From Lachnospiraceae bacterium (GTDB lineage: Bacteria > Bacillota > Clostridia > Lachnospirales > Lachnospiraceae): a DNA stretch of 64,000 bases. Below the pieces are notes generated by a model. The model saw only the letters and a list, made by a program, of their open reading frames with translations, made no database searches and was not told the origin of the DNA. The DNA is taken from positions 1-64,000 of the forward strand of contig JAFZUY010000025.1 of the NCBI GenBank assembly GCA_017618075.1, read 5' to 3'. Positions 8,908 through 16,932 of the stretch are shown here, piece after piece. Position numbers and translations under genes: made by a program. The first letter of the stretch is position 1. Every line of letters begins with the position of its first letter.

Positions 8908-9492
8908 ATGAGCCTTGAAGAGCGTGATTACAGCGTACTCGTGGTATCTGCCGCAGAAAAATTTAATATTGTGATATCGGAATTGCTTCAGGAATCGGGC
9001 TACAGACAGATTAAGTATGAATCTTCTGTAACATCCGCTCGGAGGGCGTTTGCAGAAAGATTTTATGATTTTGTCATTATCAATGCTCCGCTTCCCGACG
9101 ATATGGGAACAAGATTTGCGATTGATCTTTGCACATCCGGAAGTACCGTCGCACTTATAGTTGTCAGAGCCGAAAACTTCGAAGAGATAAACGAAAAAGT
9201 TTCAAGACACGGTGTTTTTGCAATTCCGAAACCTATGAGCCGTCCCGTAGTTGAGATGGCGCTTAAATGGATGGCCTCCTCCAGAGAGAGGCTAAGAAAA
9301 ACTGAGAAGAAAACTCTTTCCATTGAAGAGAAGATGGAAGAAATCCGTATCGTAAACCGTGCGAAATGGCTCCTTATCAACGAACTTAAGATGGATGAGC
9401 CGGGCGCACACCGCTATATCGAAAAGCAGGCAATGGACCGTTGCGTCACACGTCGCGAGGTAGCAGAGGAAATCATCAGAACATATTCATAA
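8908..9492 (+). CDS. ANTAR-domain RNA-binding antiterminator with degenerate receiver
   Basis: A 194-residue response-regulator-like protein. The N-terminal half has a receiver fold, but the phospho-acceptor position is Asn59 (VIINAPLPDD) and the usual acidic pair is replaced by Ser14-Ala15, so phosphorylation is unlikely. The switch lysine (PKP) is kept. Residues ~130-190 form an ANTAR domain (RAKWLLI, MDEPGAHRYIEKQAM, VTRREVAEEII), which binds RNA hairpins and prevents transcription termination. Its place at the end of the GS-GOGAT operon, behind a strong AGGAGG site, and the leader terminator at 2500 suggest nitrogen-responsive autoregulation. That link is inferred. Confidence 0.85.
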   Translation: MSLEERDYSVLVVSAAEKFNIVISELLQESGYRQIKYESSVTSARRAFAERFYDFVIINAPLPDDMGTRFAIDLCTSGSTVALIVVRAENFEEINEKVSRHGVFAIPKPMSRPVVEMALKWMASSRERLRKTEKKTLSIEEKMEEIRIVNRAKWLLINELKMDEPGAHRYIEKQAMDRCVTRREVAEEIIRTYS

Positions 9493-9501
9493 ATAATTTT
9501 T

Positions 9502-9531
9502 ACGGTATCGATTTTTTCGATACCGTTTTTT
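9502..9531 (+). terminator. Intrinsic terminator after the nitrogen operon
   Basis: A 10-bp stem (ACGGTATCGA with TCGATACCGT) with a T-only loop is followed by six Ts. It ends the GS-GOGAT-ANTAR transcription unit ten bases after the stop codon. Confidence 0.85.
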
Positions 9532-9597
9532 ATGAGATATATGATAATATTAAATTGTGTTGTATTATTTTAATCTTTTATGATAAAGGGGGACAAT

Positions 9598-9879
9598 ATG
9601 AGAGTAAGGATTAATTATAATAACAGAAACAGAGAAAATGCGACAATTGTCATTGAGGTTGTTCAAATGAATCATTATGATGAGGGCACTATAGGCTTGG
9701 TTCTGCCACATTCGGAATACTTCTCAAGCAAAGGCTATAATGTCTATGAGTCTACAGAACAAGCAGATGAACATGATTTTTCTTACTGGAGCGATACACT
9801 GCTTAGGACAGGTTATTTGGATCTTACCCGCACTAATTTAAAATTTAATCGTTATAAAGCGAAACCCGTAAATACTTGA
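9598..9879 (+). CDS. Small protein of unknown function
   Basis: A 93-residue soluble-looking protein starting MRVRINYNNRNREN. The ATG at 9598 has a strong AAAGGGGG site just upstream, better placed than the ATG at 9580. No signal peptide, membrane segment or cysteine motif is visible, and I do not recognise the family. It stands alone between the nitrogen-operon terminator and the nucleotidyltransferase-like gene 52 bases downstream. Confidence 0.6.
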   Translation: MRVRINYNNRNRENATIVIEVVQMNHYDEGTIGLVLPHSEYFSSKGYNVYESTEQADEHDFSYWSDTLLRTGYLDLTRTNLKFNRYKAKPVNT

Positions 9880-9931
9880 GTTTTATTGCAAAGTAGCAGA
9901 CAGAGAGAAACGGGATTATTTGTAAGATACA

Positions 9932-10540
9932 ATGAAAGAACAGTTAAAGTATATTGAATACATCAAAAAATTTGCCGTTTGCAATAAATGCCACATATGG
10001 TTGGGCGGTTCTTTTTTACGGGGAAATGCGACCGATTTTTCCGATGTGGATACAAGCATTTATTGTGATAAAAGTATTCTGCCGGAGTTTATTAACGGAT
10101 ACGGCAAACCTGTTTTTATTTCTTTTACGAGCAATCCGCCCGGAATTCTTATAATCATTTATGAGGACGGGGTTGCGGTTGATCTGGATATCATCGAAAA
10201 GATTGATGTGACGGATGATGAATATTTTCATTTGGAAGATATTAAGAAGCATGAGTTTACAAGAAACGAGACTGTCTGTAAGGATCTGGCTTTAAGGAAT
10301 GATGAAGCGTATCAGATGTCGCGCCTGTTTCATAGAAGTCTCATAAAATATCTGGCAGGGAAAAAGGAAGCAGGCATAAGTGTAGCCAATGAAATAGTGG
10401 CTTTCCTTGATTCGGACGATTCTCTTAAAGAGGAAAACTATAAGGAAAAATTTGCACTTCTTTTAGAAAATTACAAAAACAAATATAAAATGGATTCGGA
10501 GTACTGCAATCTTTTATGCGATCTGGTAAAGCAGCTTTGA
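9932..10540 (+). CDS. Nucleotidyltransferase-fold protein
   Basis: A 202-residue protein with the polymerase-beta-type nucleotidyltransferase signature: GGSFLRGNATDFSDVD near residue 27 (GS followed by D-x-D) and a third acidic strand AVDLDIIEK near residue 88. These residues bind the two metal ions and the nucleotide. The rest is helical and resembles the C-terminal part of stand-alone nucleotidyltransferases, including aminoglycoside adenylyltransferases and antitoxin-like MNT proteins. The substrate cannot be inferred. No HEPN partner gene lies beside it, which argues against a toxin-antitoxin pair. Confidence 0.65.
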   Translation: MKEQLKYIEYIKKFAVCNKCHIWLGGSFLRGNATDFSDVDTSIYCDKSILPEFINGYGKPVFISFTSNPPGILIIIYEDGVAVDLDIIEKIDVTDDEYFHLEDIKKHEFTRNETVCKDLALRNDEAYQMSRLFHRSLIKYLAGKKEAGISVANEIVAFLDSDDSLKEENYKEKFALLLENYKNKYKMDSEYCNLLCDLVKQL

Positions 10541-10548
10541 TTATAAAA

Positions 10549-10578
10549 GAGACAAAAAAGCTTTAAATATGATATAAT
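10549..10578 (+). promoter_or_regulatory. Probable promoter of metF-metH
   Basis: A perfect TATAAT box (10573-10578) lies 55 bases before metF. The best -35 match, GAGACA at 10549, is weak with an 18-base spacer. A short inverted repeat AGATTG/CAATCT (10584-10603) follows in the leader. No SAM or cobalamin riboswitch is visible. Confidence 0.5.
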
Positions 10579-10632
10579 GCAAAAGATTGTGATTAAGCAA
10601 TCTGTTATTAAAGATACTAATAGGGGAAGATT

Positions 10633-11499
10633 ATGAAACTTACTGATATCTACAAAACAAAAAAGACGGTTTTATCATTTGAGATTTTTCCGCCTAAAAA
10701 AGACGACGAACTTGAAAATATCGATCCTACACTTGAGATTTTATCCGACTTAAAGCCGGATTATATTTCTGTTACTTTCGGTGCGGGCGGACATGCAAAT
10801 AACAGTAAGACAATAGCTTTGGCTAAGAGAATAAAAGAAGTGTATCACACAGAGCCTGTCGTACATCTGACAGGGCTTTGTTATGACAAGGAAGAGATAG
10901 ATTTGTTTGCAAAAGAAATTCAGAATGCAGGCGTTGAAAACATCCTTGCGTTACGTGGAGATATCAATCCCAACGTTCCGGCCAAAGGCGTCTTTCCTCA
11001 TGCATCGGACTTAATCGCATACCTTAAGGAATCATACGATTTTTGTATCGCAGGTGCATGCTATCCTGAGATTCATCCCGAGTCAAAGGACAGAGTGGAA
11101 GAGATGAAAAACCTTAAGAAAAAGGTAGATTCGGGCGCAGAAGTTCTTTTGTCGCAGCTTTTCTTTTCGAATAAAACCTTTTATGAGTTTACGGAAATCT
11201 GCCGTATAGCAGGTATGGATGTGCCCATTACACCGGGTATTATGCCTGCACTTAATGCAGCTCAGATTAACAGAATGGTTACGATGTGCGGTGCTACACT
11301 CCCTCACAGTTTCCAGAAGATAATCGAAAGATTTGGCAATAACAAGGATGCTTTGTTTGATGCAGGTATGTCATATGCACTCAGCCAGATAATCGACCTT
11401 CTTGCCAATGATGTTGACGGCATTCACCTTTACACAATGAACAATCCCGTTGTCGCAAAGAAGATTTGCGAAGGCGTAAAGAATATAGTAAACGCGTAA
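10633..11499 (+). CDS. Methylenetetrahydrofolate reductase
   Basis: A 288-residue TIM-barrel flavoenzyme that reduces 5,10-methylene-THF to 5-methyl-THF, the methyl donor for methionine synthesis. The N-terminus SFEIFPPKKDDELE and the segments YISVTFGAGG, HLTGLCYDKEE, NILALRGDI and FTPGIMP-like ITPGIMPALN are characteristic. It is encoded directly upstream of the methionine synthase activation protein and metH, so the three genes supply and use the methyl group in one pathway. Confidence 0.92.
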   Translation: MKLTDIYKTKKTVLSFEIFPPKKDDELENIDPTLEILSDLKPDYISVTFGAGGHANNSKTIALAKRIKEVYHTEPVVHLTGLCYDKEEIDLFAKEIQNAGVENILALRGDINPNVPAKGVFPHASDLIAYLKESYDFCIAGACYPEIHPESKDRVEEMKNLKKKVDSGAEVLLSQLFFSNKTFYEFTEICRIAGMDVPITPGIMPALNAAQINRMVTMCGATLPHSFQKIIERFGNNKDALFDAGMSYALSQIIDLLANDVDGIHLYTMNNPVVAKKICEGVKNIVNA

Positions 11500-11502
11500 A
11501 AG

Positions 11503-12150
11503 ATGGATAATAAAGAAATTTTCAACAGAATATTTCCGACTGCATGCAGATACATGAGAGTTGACCCTATAAAGGTTGACATGGAGTTTAACGACAAAGC
11601 ATTTACAACCTTCGAAACACTTATTGATAATGTCCGTTTTAAGGGACAGCATGAATATGTTAGCGTAGAGGATCTGTTAAATGTGGATAAGGGACTGACA
11701 TCAAAATCCGAGGATTTGACCTTTTATCTTGAAGGGTGCAGCGAGGCGGTTATATTTGCCACGACTCTCGGAGTAAATGTAGATGCATATTCAAAGAAAC
11801 TCCAGGCAAATGATATGAGCACGGCGGTTATTTATGATGCGCTTGCTTCCGCGCTCCTTGAGTTTTATACCGATGAATATGAGGACGGTTTAAATCTTGG
11901 AGCGCATACATTCAGATTTGCGCCCGGTTACGGCGATATTCCCATTGAACTTAATTACATCATAATAGATGCGTTTTCTATATCAAAGAAAATAGGAATC
12001 TTCAAGGCATCCAACAATATGATGCTGCCGCAGAAATCGATGATAACCTTTTGCGGAATGGGTAAGGAAGTTGCACCGACCTGCGCACACTGTGTGAGAC
12101 TAAAAAACTGCTCGCTTAGAAAAGAAAATCTGCGATGCTACAATTCGTAG
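11503..12150 (+). CDS. Methionine synthase activation protein (stand-alone)
   Basis: A 215-residue protein corresponding to the C-terminal activation domain of large MetH, here a separate polypeptide. The motif FRFAPGYGDIPIEL is the SAM-binding RxxPGYGD signature, and the C-terminus carries cysteines (CAHCVRLKNC) seen in the clostridial stand-alone form. In MetH this domain reductively remethylates oxidised cobalamin with SAM. It lies three bases after metF and 12 bases before metH, and metH lacks this domain, so the two proteins should act together. Confidence 0.85.
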   Translation: MDNKEIFNRIFPTACRYMRVDPIKVDMEFNDKAFTTFETLIDNVRFKGQHEYVSVEDLLNVDKGLTSKSEDLTFYLEGCSEAVIFATTLGVNVDAYSKKLQANDMSTAVIYDALASALLEFYTDEYEDGLNLGAHTFRFAPGYGDIPIELNYIIIDAFSISKKIGIFKASNNMMLPQKSMITFCGMGKEVAPTCAHCVRLKNCSLRKENLRCYNS

Positions 12151-12162
12151 AGAGGATTATAA

Positions 12163-14559
12163 ATGCTAAAAGATTTACTGGGTAAAAAAACACTGTTCTT
12201 TGACGGTGGCATGGGCACACAGCTTCAGGCCAACGGTCTTTCTGTGGGCGCAATCCCCGAAGAACTCAATATAGACAAACCTGAACTTATTGTGATGATT
12301 CATGAGAATTATCTTAAGGCAGGCGCGGATTTTATCACAACCAATACATTCGGTGCAAACGCTCATAAAATGAGCCGTGCGAAATATCCGAATACCGAAA
12401 TGATAAAGGCTGCGGTTAAAAATGCGGATACAGCCAGAAAGAATCTCGGAAGAGAAAAAGACTCATATATTGCACTGGATATCGGACCGATAGGTGAACT
12501 TCTTGCCCCGATTGGAACACTTTCTTTTGACGATGCTTATGAGCTTTTTAAAGAGCAGATTGTCTGCGTAAAAGACGATATCGATCTTGTTATTTTCGAA
12601 ACCTTCGGAGATTTGTACGAACTAAAGGCAGGCGTGCTTGCGGCAAAAGAAAACTGCGATAAACCCGTGTTTGTTTCAGTATCGTTTGACAAGAGCGGAC
12701 GTACCTTAACAGGTACCAATCCCGAGACATATATAAACGTAATGGAAGGCCTTAAAGTTGATGCGATAGGCGTTAACTGTTCTTTAGGACCCAAGGAACT
12801 TGAGCCCGTCATTCTGACATTACTTGAAAAATCCCACCTTCCGGTTCTTATCCAGCCCAATGCCGGACTTCCCACATTAAGGGACGGCAAGACTGTATTT
12901 GAACTCACCCCGGAATCTTTTATTGAGGCACTTTCAAATGTCATGAATGAAGGCATCGCTGTTATCGGCGGATGCTGCGGAACAACTCCTGATTTTATCA
13001 GACTTGAAAAGGAAAACTTCCCCGTAGAAGTTAAGCAGAGAGAAGTTCCCTTACGAACGGCCGTATCAAGCTCTACTATGACCGTATATCTTGACGAAGA
13101 TGTAAAGGTCTGCGGTGAGAGATTAAATCCCACGGGCAAGAAAAAACTTCAGGCAGCTTTACGCGAGGAAAACTACGATATGCTTATTTCCGAAGCAATC
13201 GCACAGGAAGATGCGGGAGCAAAGGTACTTGACGTAAACGTGGGACTTCCCGGAATAGACGAAGCTGCGGTAATGCGAAAAGTCATTCCCATGCTTCAGG
13301 AAGTGGTATCGATTCCCCTTCAGATTGACTCGTCAAACCCTGCGGCAATCGAAGCCGCATGCAGAATATATAACGGCAAACCGCTTATCAATTCCGTTAA
13401 CGGCAAAGATGCGGTAATGGAAGCTGTATTTCCGGTAGCAAAAAAATACGGCGGCGCAATAATCGGACTTGCACTCTCTGAAGAAGTACCCAAACTCTGC
13501 GAAGAGAGAGTTGCGATTGCAAAGAAGATTATTGCAAAAGCAAAAGAATACGGTATTCCCGAAAAAGACCTGCTTATCGACTGCCTGACACTTACCGTTT
13601 CGGCACAGCAGGCAGAGGCAGCAGAGACCTTAAAGGCATTAAAGGTAGTAAGCGATATGGGCCTTTCGTCTACACTCGGAGTATCCAATATTTCATTCGG
13701 ACTGCCCAACAGACCGCTTATTAACAGAACGTTCTTAACACTTGCAATGCACAGCGGTTTAAAGATGCCGATTATCAATCCTTTGGACAGATCGCTTATG
13801 GACTGCATTGATGCATTCAACGTAATCATGAATGTGGATGCGGGCTGTGAAAACTATATTAAGAATCAGGAAAATGTAGTTGTTCAGACCGTAACCGTTC
13901 AGAAAACGGCAGCAGGAGATGCAAACGGTGCCACGGCAGCAGGCGGTAAAAAAGACGTCGGTTTCTGCATCATAAAAGGCCTTAAAGATGAGATAACCGC
14001 AGTTACCGTGGAAGAACTTGAAAAAACCGATCCGATGGTTTTAATCAACGATACAATTATTCCCGCGCTTAACAAAGTCGGACGCGATTACGATTCAGGC
14101 AAGATATTCCTTCCCCAGCTTATTCAGGCAGCGGAGACTGCGAAGGTTGCTTTTGCCGAAGTCCAGAAGCATTTTACGGTAAGCAGTGAGAAAAAAGGTC
14201 CCGTTATCCTTTGTACCGTGGAAGGAGATATCCACGATATCGGCAAGAATATCGTCAAGGTTGTGTGTGAAAGCTACGGCTATGAAATAATAGACTTAGG
14301 CAAAGATATCCCCGTAGACAGCGTTGTAGACGCTTACAAGGAGTACAAACCAAAGGCAATCGGACTAAGCGCTCTTATGACCACTACAGTTGAAAATATG
14401 AAGCGTACAATTGCAGCTCTTCGTGCAAATGACTGCGACGTACCTATCATGGTAGGCGGAGCGGTTCTTACCGAAGAAATCGCCAAAGAAATCGATGCGG
14501 ATTACTACACTGAAGATGCTATGTCGCTTGTAAATTTATTTAAGGAACTCGGAGTATAA
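12163..14559 (+). CDS. Cobalamin-dependent methionine synthase without activation domain
   Basis: A 798-residue MetH that transfers the methyl of 5-methyl-THF through cobalamin to homocysteine. Domains in order are: homocysteine-binding barrel with zinc ligands (GVNCS and GGCCGTTP, ~1-290), pterin-binding barrel (CGERLNPTG to about 560), cobalamin cap region (~590-670) and B12-binding Rossmann domain with the DxHxxG motif DIHDIG (689-694). It ends where the activation domain of the ~1,200-residue enteric enzyme would begin. That domain is encoded by the preceding gene. Confidence 0.93.
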   Translation: MLKDLLGKKTLFFDGGMGTQLQANGLSVGAIPEELNIDKPELIVMIHENYLKAGADFITTNTFGANAHKMSRAKYPNTEMIKAAVKNADTARKNLGREKDSYIALDIGPIGELLAPIGTLSFDDAYELFKEQIVCVKDDIDLVIFETFGDLYELKAGVLAAKENCDKPVFVSVSFDKSGRTLTGTNPETYINVMEGLKVDAIGVNCSLGPKELEPVILTLLEKSHLPVLIQPNAGLPTLRDGKTVFELTPESFIEALSNVMNEGIAVIGGCCGTTPDFIRLEKENFPVEVKQREVPLRTAVSSSTMTVYLDEDVKVCGERLNPTGKKKLQAALREENYDMLISEAIAQEDAGAKVLDVNVGLPGIDEAAVMRKVIPMLQEVVSIPLQIDSSNPAAIEAACRIYNGKPLINSVNGKDAVMEAVFPVAKKYGGAIIGLALSEEVPKLCEERVAIAKKIIAKAKEYGIPEKDLLIDCLTLTVSAQQAEAAETLKALKVVSDMGLSSTLGVSNISFGLPNRPLINRTFLTLAMHSGLKMPIINPLDRSLMDCIDAFNVIMNVDAGCENYIKNQENVVVQTVTVQKTAAGDANGATAAGGKKDVGFCIIKGLKDEITAVTVEELEKTDPMVLINDTIIPALNKVGRDYDSGKIFLPQLIQAAETAKVAFAEVQKHFTVSSEKKGPVILCTVEGDIHDIGKNIVKVVCESYGYEIIDLGKDIPVDSVVDAYKEYKPKAIGLSALMTTTVENMKRTIAALRANDCDVPIMVGGAVLTEEIAKEIDADYYTEDAMSLVNLFKELGV

Positions 14560-14560
14560 A

Positions 14561-15208
14561 ATGAAAATCAAACAGTTTTTATTACCGGTATGTCTTTTCG
14601 CAATGTTTGCGATATACACAATCACCGTAAAATTCGTAGATGTATCCGCAATCGGACCGAACGGTTCGGAAGTAGGTTTCTCTGCAATTAACGGCTTTGT
14701 GGCAGGCATATTTTCATACAGCAAAATCTTTTATCTTTTAACCAAACTGATTGCGGCAGTATCCTTCCTTTACATTGCTGCATTTGCAGTACTTGGACTC
14801 ATACAGCTCATAAAAGAAAAAAGCTTCGCCAAGGTTGACTTCGCCATATACGCTATGGCAGTGATATATGTTATCACAGCGCTTTTCTATCTGATGTTTG
14901 AGATAGTAATCATCAATTACAGACCGATATTGGAGGACGGCGAACTTGAAGCATCCTTCCCTTCATCTCATACAATGCTTGCGGTATCGGTTTTCGGAAG
15001 CGCGATAGTATATGCAGTCTTCAGAATAAAAGACGATCTCATAAAAAAGATTGTTGTAATCGCAAGTGCTGTCCTGGCAGCAGGCATGGCACTCGGAAGA
15101 CTTATTAGCGGCGTGCACTGGTTCACCGATATCTTAGGCGGAGTGCTTTTAGGATGCGCGATTGTATCGCTTTACATGGCATTTGTTTTAAGCATTAAAA
15201 AGGAATAA
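14561..15208 (+). CDS. PAP2-family membrane phosphatase
   Basis: A 215-residue membrane protein with about six hydrophobic helices. It carries the phosphatidic acid phosphatase type 2 motifs: a basic RP segment (YRPILEDG), SFPSSHT near residue 130 and GRLISGVHWFTDILGG near 180, which together form the active site facing outward. Substrates of the family include phosphatidate, undecaprenyl pyrophosphate and diacylglycerol pyrophosphate. It starts one base after metH, so it is probably cotranscribed, though no functional link is evident. Confidence 0.85.
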   Translation: MKIKQFLLPVCLFAMFAIYTITVKFVDVSAIGPNGSEVGFSAINGFVAGIFSYSKIFYLLTKLIAAVSFLYIAAFAVLGLIQLIKEKSFAKVDFAIYAMAVIYVITALFYLMFEIVIINYRPILEDGELEASFPSSHTMLAVSVFGSAIVYAVFRIKDDLIKKIVVIASAVLAAGMALGRLISGVHWFTDILGGVLLGCAIVSLYMAFVLSIKKE

Positions 15209-15222
15209 AAGTGAAAAAATAA

Positions 15223-15252
15223 AGGGCGTGACATTTGATCTTGTCACGCCCT
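15223..15252. terminator. Shared terminator between convergent genes
   Basis: An 11-bp GC-rich stem (AGGGCGTGACA/TGTCACGCCCT) with an 8-base loop is flanked by A-rich sequence on the left and T-rich on the right. It can therefore stop both the PAP2 transcript from the left and the glycosyltransferase transcript from the right. Confidence 0.85.
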
Positions 15253-15269
15253 GCTTTTTATTTTATGAG

Positions 15270-16211
15270 CTATTCTTTTATTTTATCATTCATTTTAGAA
15301 GTCACATTGTAGAGACTCATTTCGAAATCCTGACGGTTTTTCTGATAAATCGTTTTAAGTATCTGTCCCGCGAAGAATGACTGGATTGCGGCGATTACTG
15401 CAAAGCCACAAACGATCAATGTCGGGAATCGGGGAACAAGTCCGGTCTGAATGTATTCGATTATAACCGGTACCATAAATCCTGCAGCAAGTGCTGTCAG
15501 AATAAACGAAATTAATCCGAAATATCTGGCAGGTCTGTATGTTCTGAAAAGTCTGAAGATTGTTCTTAAAACTTTAAATCCGTCGGAGTAGGTATTAAGC
15601 TTTGAAATACTTCCCTCGGGTCTGTCGCGGTAATCGATTACCACATTCTCCACATACATATTTTTATCGACTGCATGAATGCTCATTTCGGTTTCGATTT
15701 CAAAGCCCTTCGAAAGTACGGGGAAGGTTTTGACAAATCTGTAGCTGAACGCTCTGTAGCCTGTCATGATATCTTTTATATCGCTCTTAAAAAGCATATT
15801 GATGCAGGCTCTTACCAAAGAGTTTCCAAAGTTGTGGAAAGGTCTCTTGTTTTCCTGAAAATAAGTGGAAGAAAGTCTGTCGCCGACTACCATATCCGCA
15901 CGGTCGACTAAAACCTTATCAGCCATTTCTCTTACATTGGTAGCAGGATATGTATCATCGCCGTCAACCATGATGTAGCATTTTGCATCTATTTCGGAAA
16001 ACATTCTTCTTATAACGTTACCTTTGCCCTGCTGATGCTCATAACGAACTACGGCACCTGCATTCTTTGCTATTTCATCGGTTCCGTCGGTGGAATTGTT
16101 GTCGTATACGTAGATTACGGCTTCGGGAAGTGCCTCTTTAAATTCTTTTACGACTTTTTCTATTGTTTTGCTTTCGTTGTAACACGGGATTAATACCGCA
16201 ATTTCGTCCAT
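15270..16211 (-). CDS. GT2 family glycosyltransferase (DPM1-like)
   Basis: A 313-residue membrane-associated glycosyltransferase. The catalytic domain has AVLIPCYNES, a DNNSTDGT nucleotide-sugar motif, the metal-binding DGDDTYP and the acceptor-site region IMTGYRAFS. Two hydrophobic C-terminal helices (near 230-250 and 265-285) anchor it. This architecture is typical of polyprenyl-phosphate sugar transferases. The ATG at 16211 is chosen because GGAGG sits seven bases upstream; an upstream in-frame ATG at 16238 has no such site. It is the last gene after ktrB-ktrA, 50 bases downstream. Confidence 0.85.
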   Translation of the reverse strand: MDEIAVLIPCYNESKTIEKVVKEFKEALPEAVIYVYDNNSTDGTDEIAKNAGAVVRYEHQQGKGNVIRRMFSEIDAKCYIMVDGDDTYPATNVREMADKVLVDRADMVVGDRLSSTYFQENKRPFHNFGNSLVRACINMLFKSDIKDIMTGYRAFSYRFVKTFPVLSKGFEIETEMSIHAVDKNMYVENVVIDYRDRPEGSISKLNTYSDGFKVLRTIFRLFRTYRPARYFGLISFILTALAAGFMVPVIIEYIQTGLVPRFPTLIVCGFAVIAAIQSFFAGQILKTIYQKNRQDFEMSLYNVTSKMNDKIKE

Positions 16212-16261
16212 TTCGAATCCTCCGAAAACATTATACATTCCTTAATGTTTTATGTCCAATT

Positions 16262-16918
16262 TTATATGTCACGCAATTTGTTAATCTTGCTGATGTTGGC
16301 GATAACAACAAGCGTCATGCTCTTATCAAGAGGAATGGTGGGATCGATATAAGTTTCAATTTTTTTGTTCTGAATAATTGCAACTACATTTAAGGAATAT
16401 TTGGCACGTAAGTTTAATTCCATCAGAGTCTTGCCTTCCCATTCATCGCGTACTTCGATTTCCATCATGGAAACATCTTTTGAAATTTCAACCGCATCTA
16501 TAAAGCCTGAGCTTAAAAGATTCTTTGCAAGTCTCATGCCGGACTCTTTTTCGGGATAAATAGTTCTGTCGGCGCCGACCTTCTCAAGGATCTTACAGTT
16601 CATTGTGCTGCCGCATTTTGCGATAACGGTGGGAACTCCGAGTTCTTTGCAGAGCATGGTGGCCATAACGCTGGCTTCAAGGCTCTGAGCCATCGCGATT
16701 ATAACGACATCTATGTTCTGAATGCCGAGCTGTTTTAAAACTTCAATATCCGTTACATCGGCGCATTTGCAGTAAGGAATATCCGCAATGGCAGCGTTAA
16801 CCAAAGTTTCGTCTGCATCTACGGCGAGAACTTCCATACCGCATCTAACCAGTTCGGTTGCTACGGATTTGCCGTAACGTCCGAGTCCGAATACCGCAAA
16901 AGTTTTCTTTTTCTTCAT
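16262..16918 (-). CDS. KtrA-type potassium uptake regulatory subunit
   Basis: A 218-residue cytoplasmic RCK protein that gates the KtrB channel. The N-terminal Rossmann domain starts AVFGLGRYGKSVATEL, with the acidic residue of strand two in AVDADE, and binds NAD(H) or adenine nucleotides. The C-terminal half (from about 140) is a TrkA_C ligand-binding domain. It lies 14 bases downstream of ktrB in the same operon. Confidence 0.9.
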   Translation of the reverse strand: MKKKKTFAVFGLGRYGKSVATELVRCGMEVLAVDADETLVNAAIADIPYCKCADVTDIEVLKQLGIQNIDVVIIAMAQSLEASVMATMLCKELGVPTVIAKCGSTMNCKILEKVGADRTIYPEKESGMRLAKNLLSSGFIDAVEISKDVSMMEIEVRDEWEGKTLMELNLRAKYSLNVVAIIQNKKIETYIDPTIPLDKSMTLVVIANISKINKLRDI

Positions 16919-16932
16919 AATAAATCCTTTCG

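Noticed and set aside
9932-10540. MNT-HEPN type toxin-antitoxin pair
   Set aside because: The nucleotidyltransferase-like protein is larger than typical MNT antitoxins and the neighbour at 9598 has no HEPN motif (RxxxxH).
10579-10632. SAM or cobalamin riboswitch before metF-metH
   Set aside because: The leader is about 50 bases long and has only a six-base hairpin, too short for either riboswitch.
16163-16393. Plus-strand open frames opposite the ktrA, glycosyltransferase and ktrB genes
   Set aside because: They lie wholly opposite well-supported genes, have no ribosome binding sites and show no recognisable protein features.
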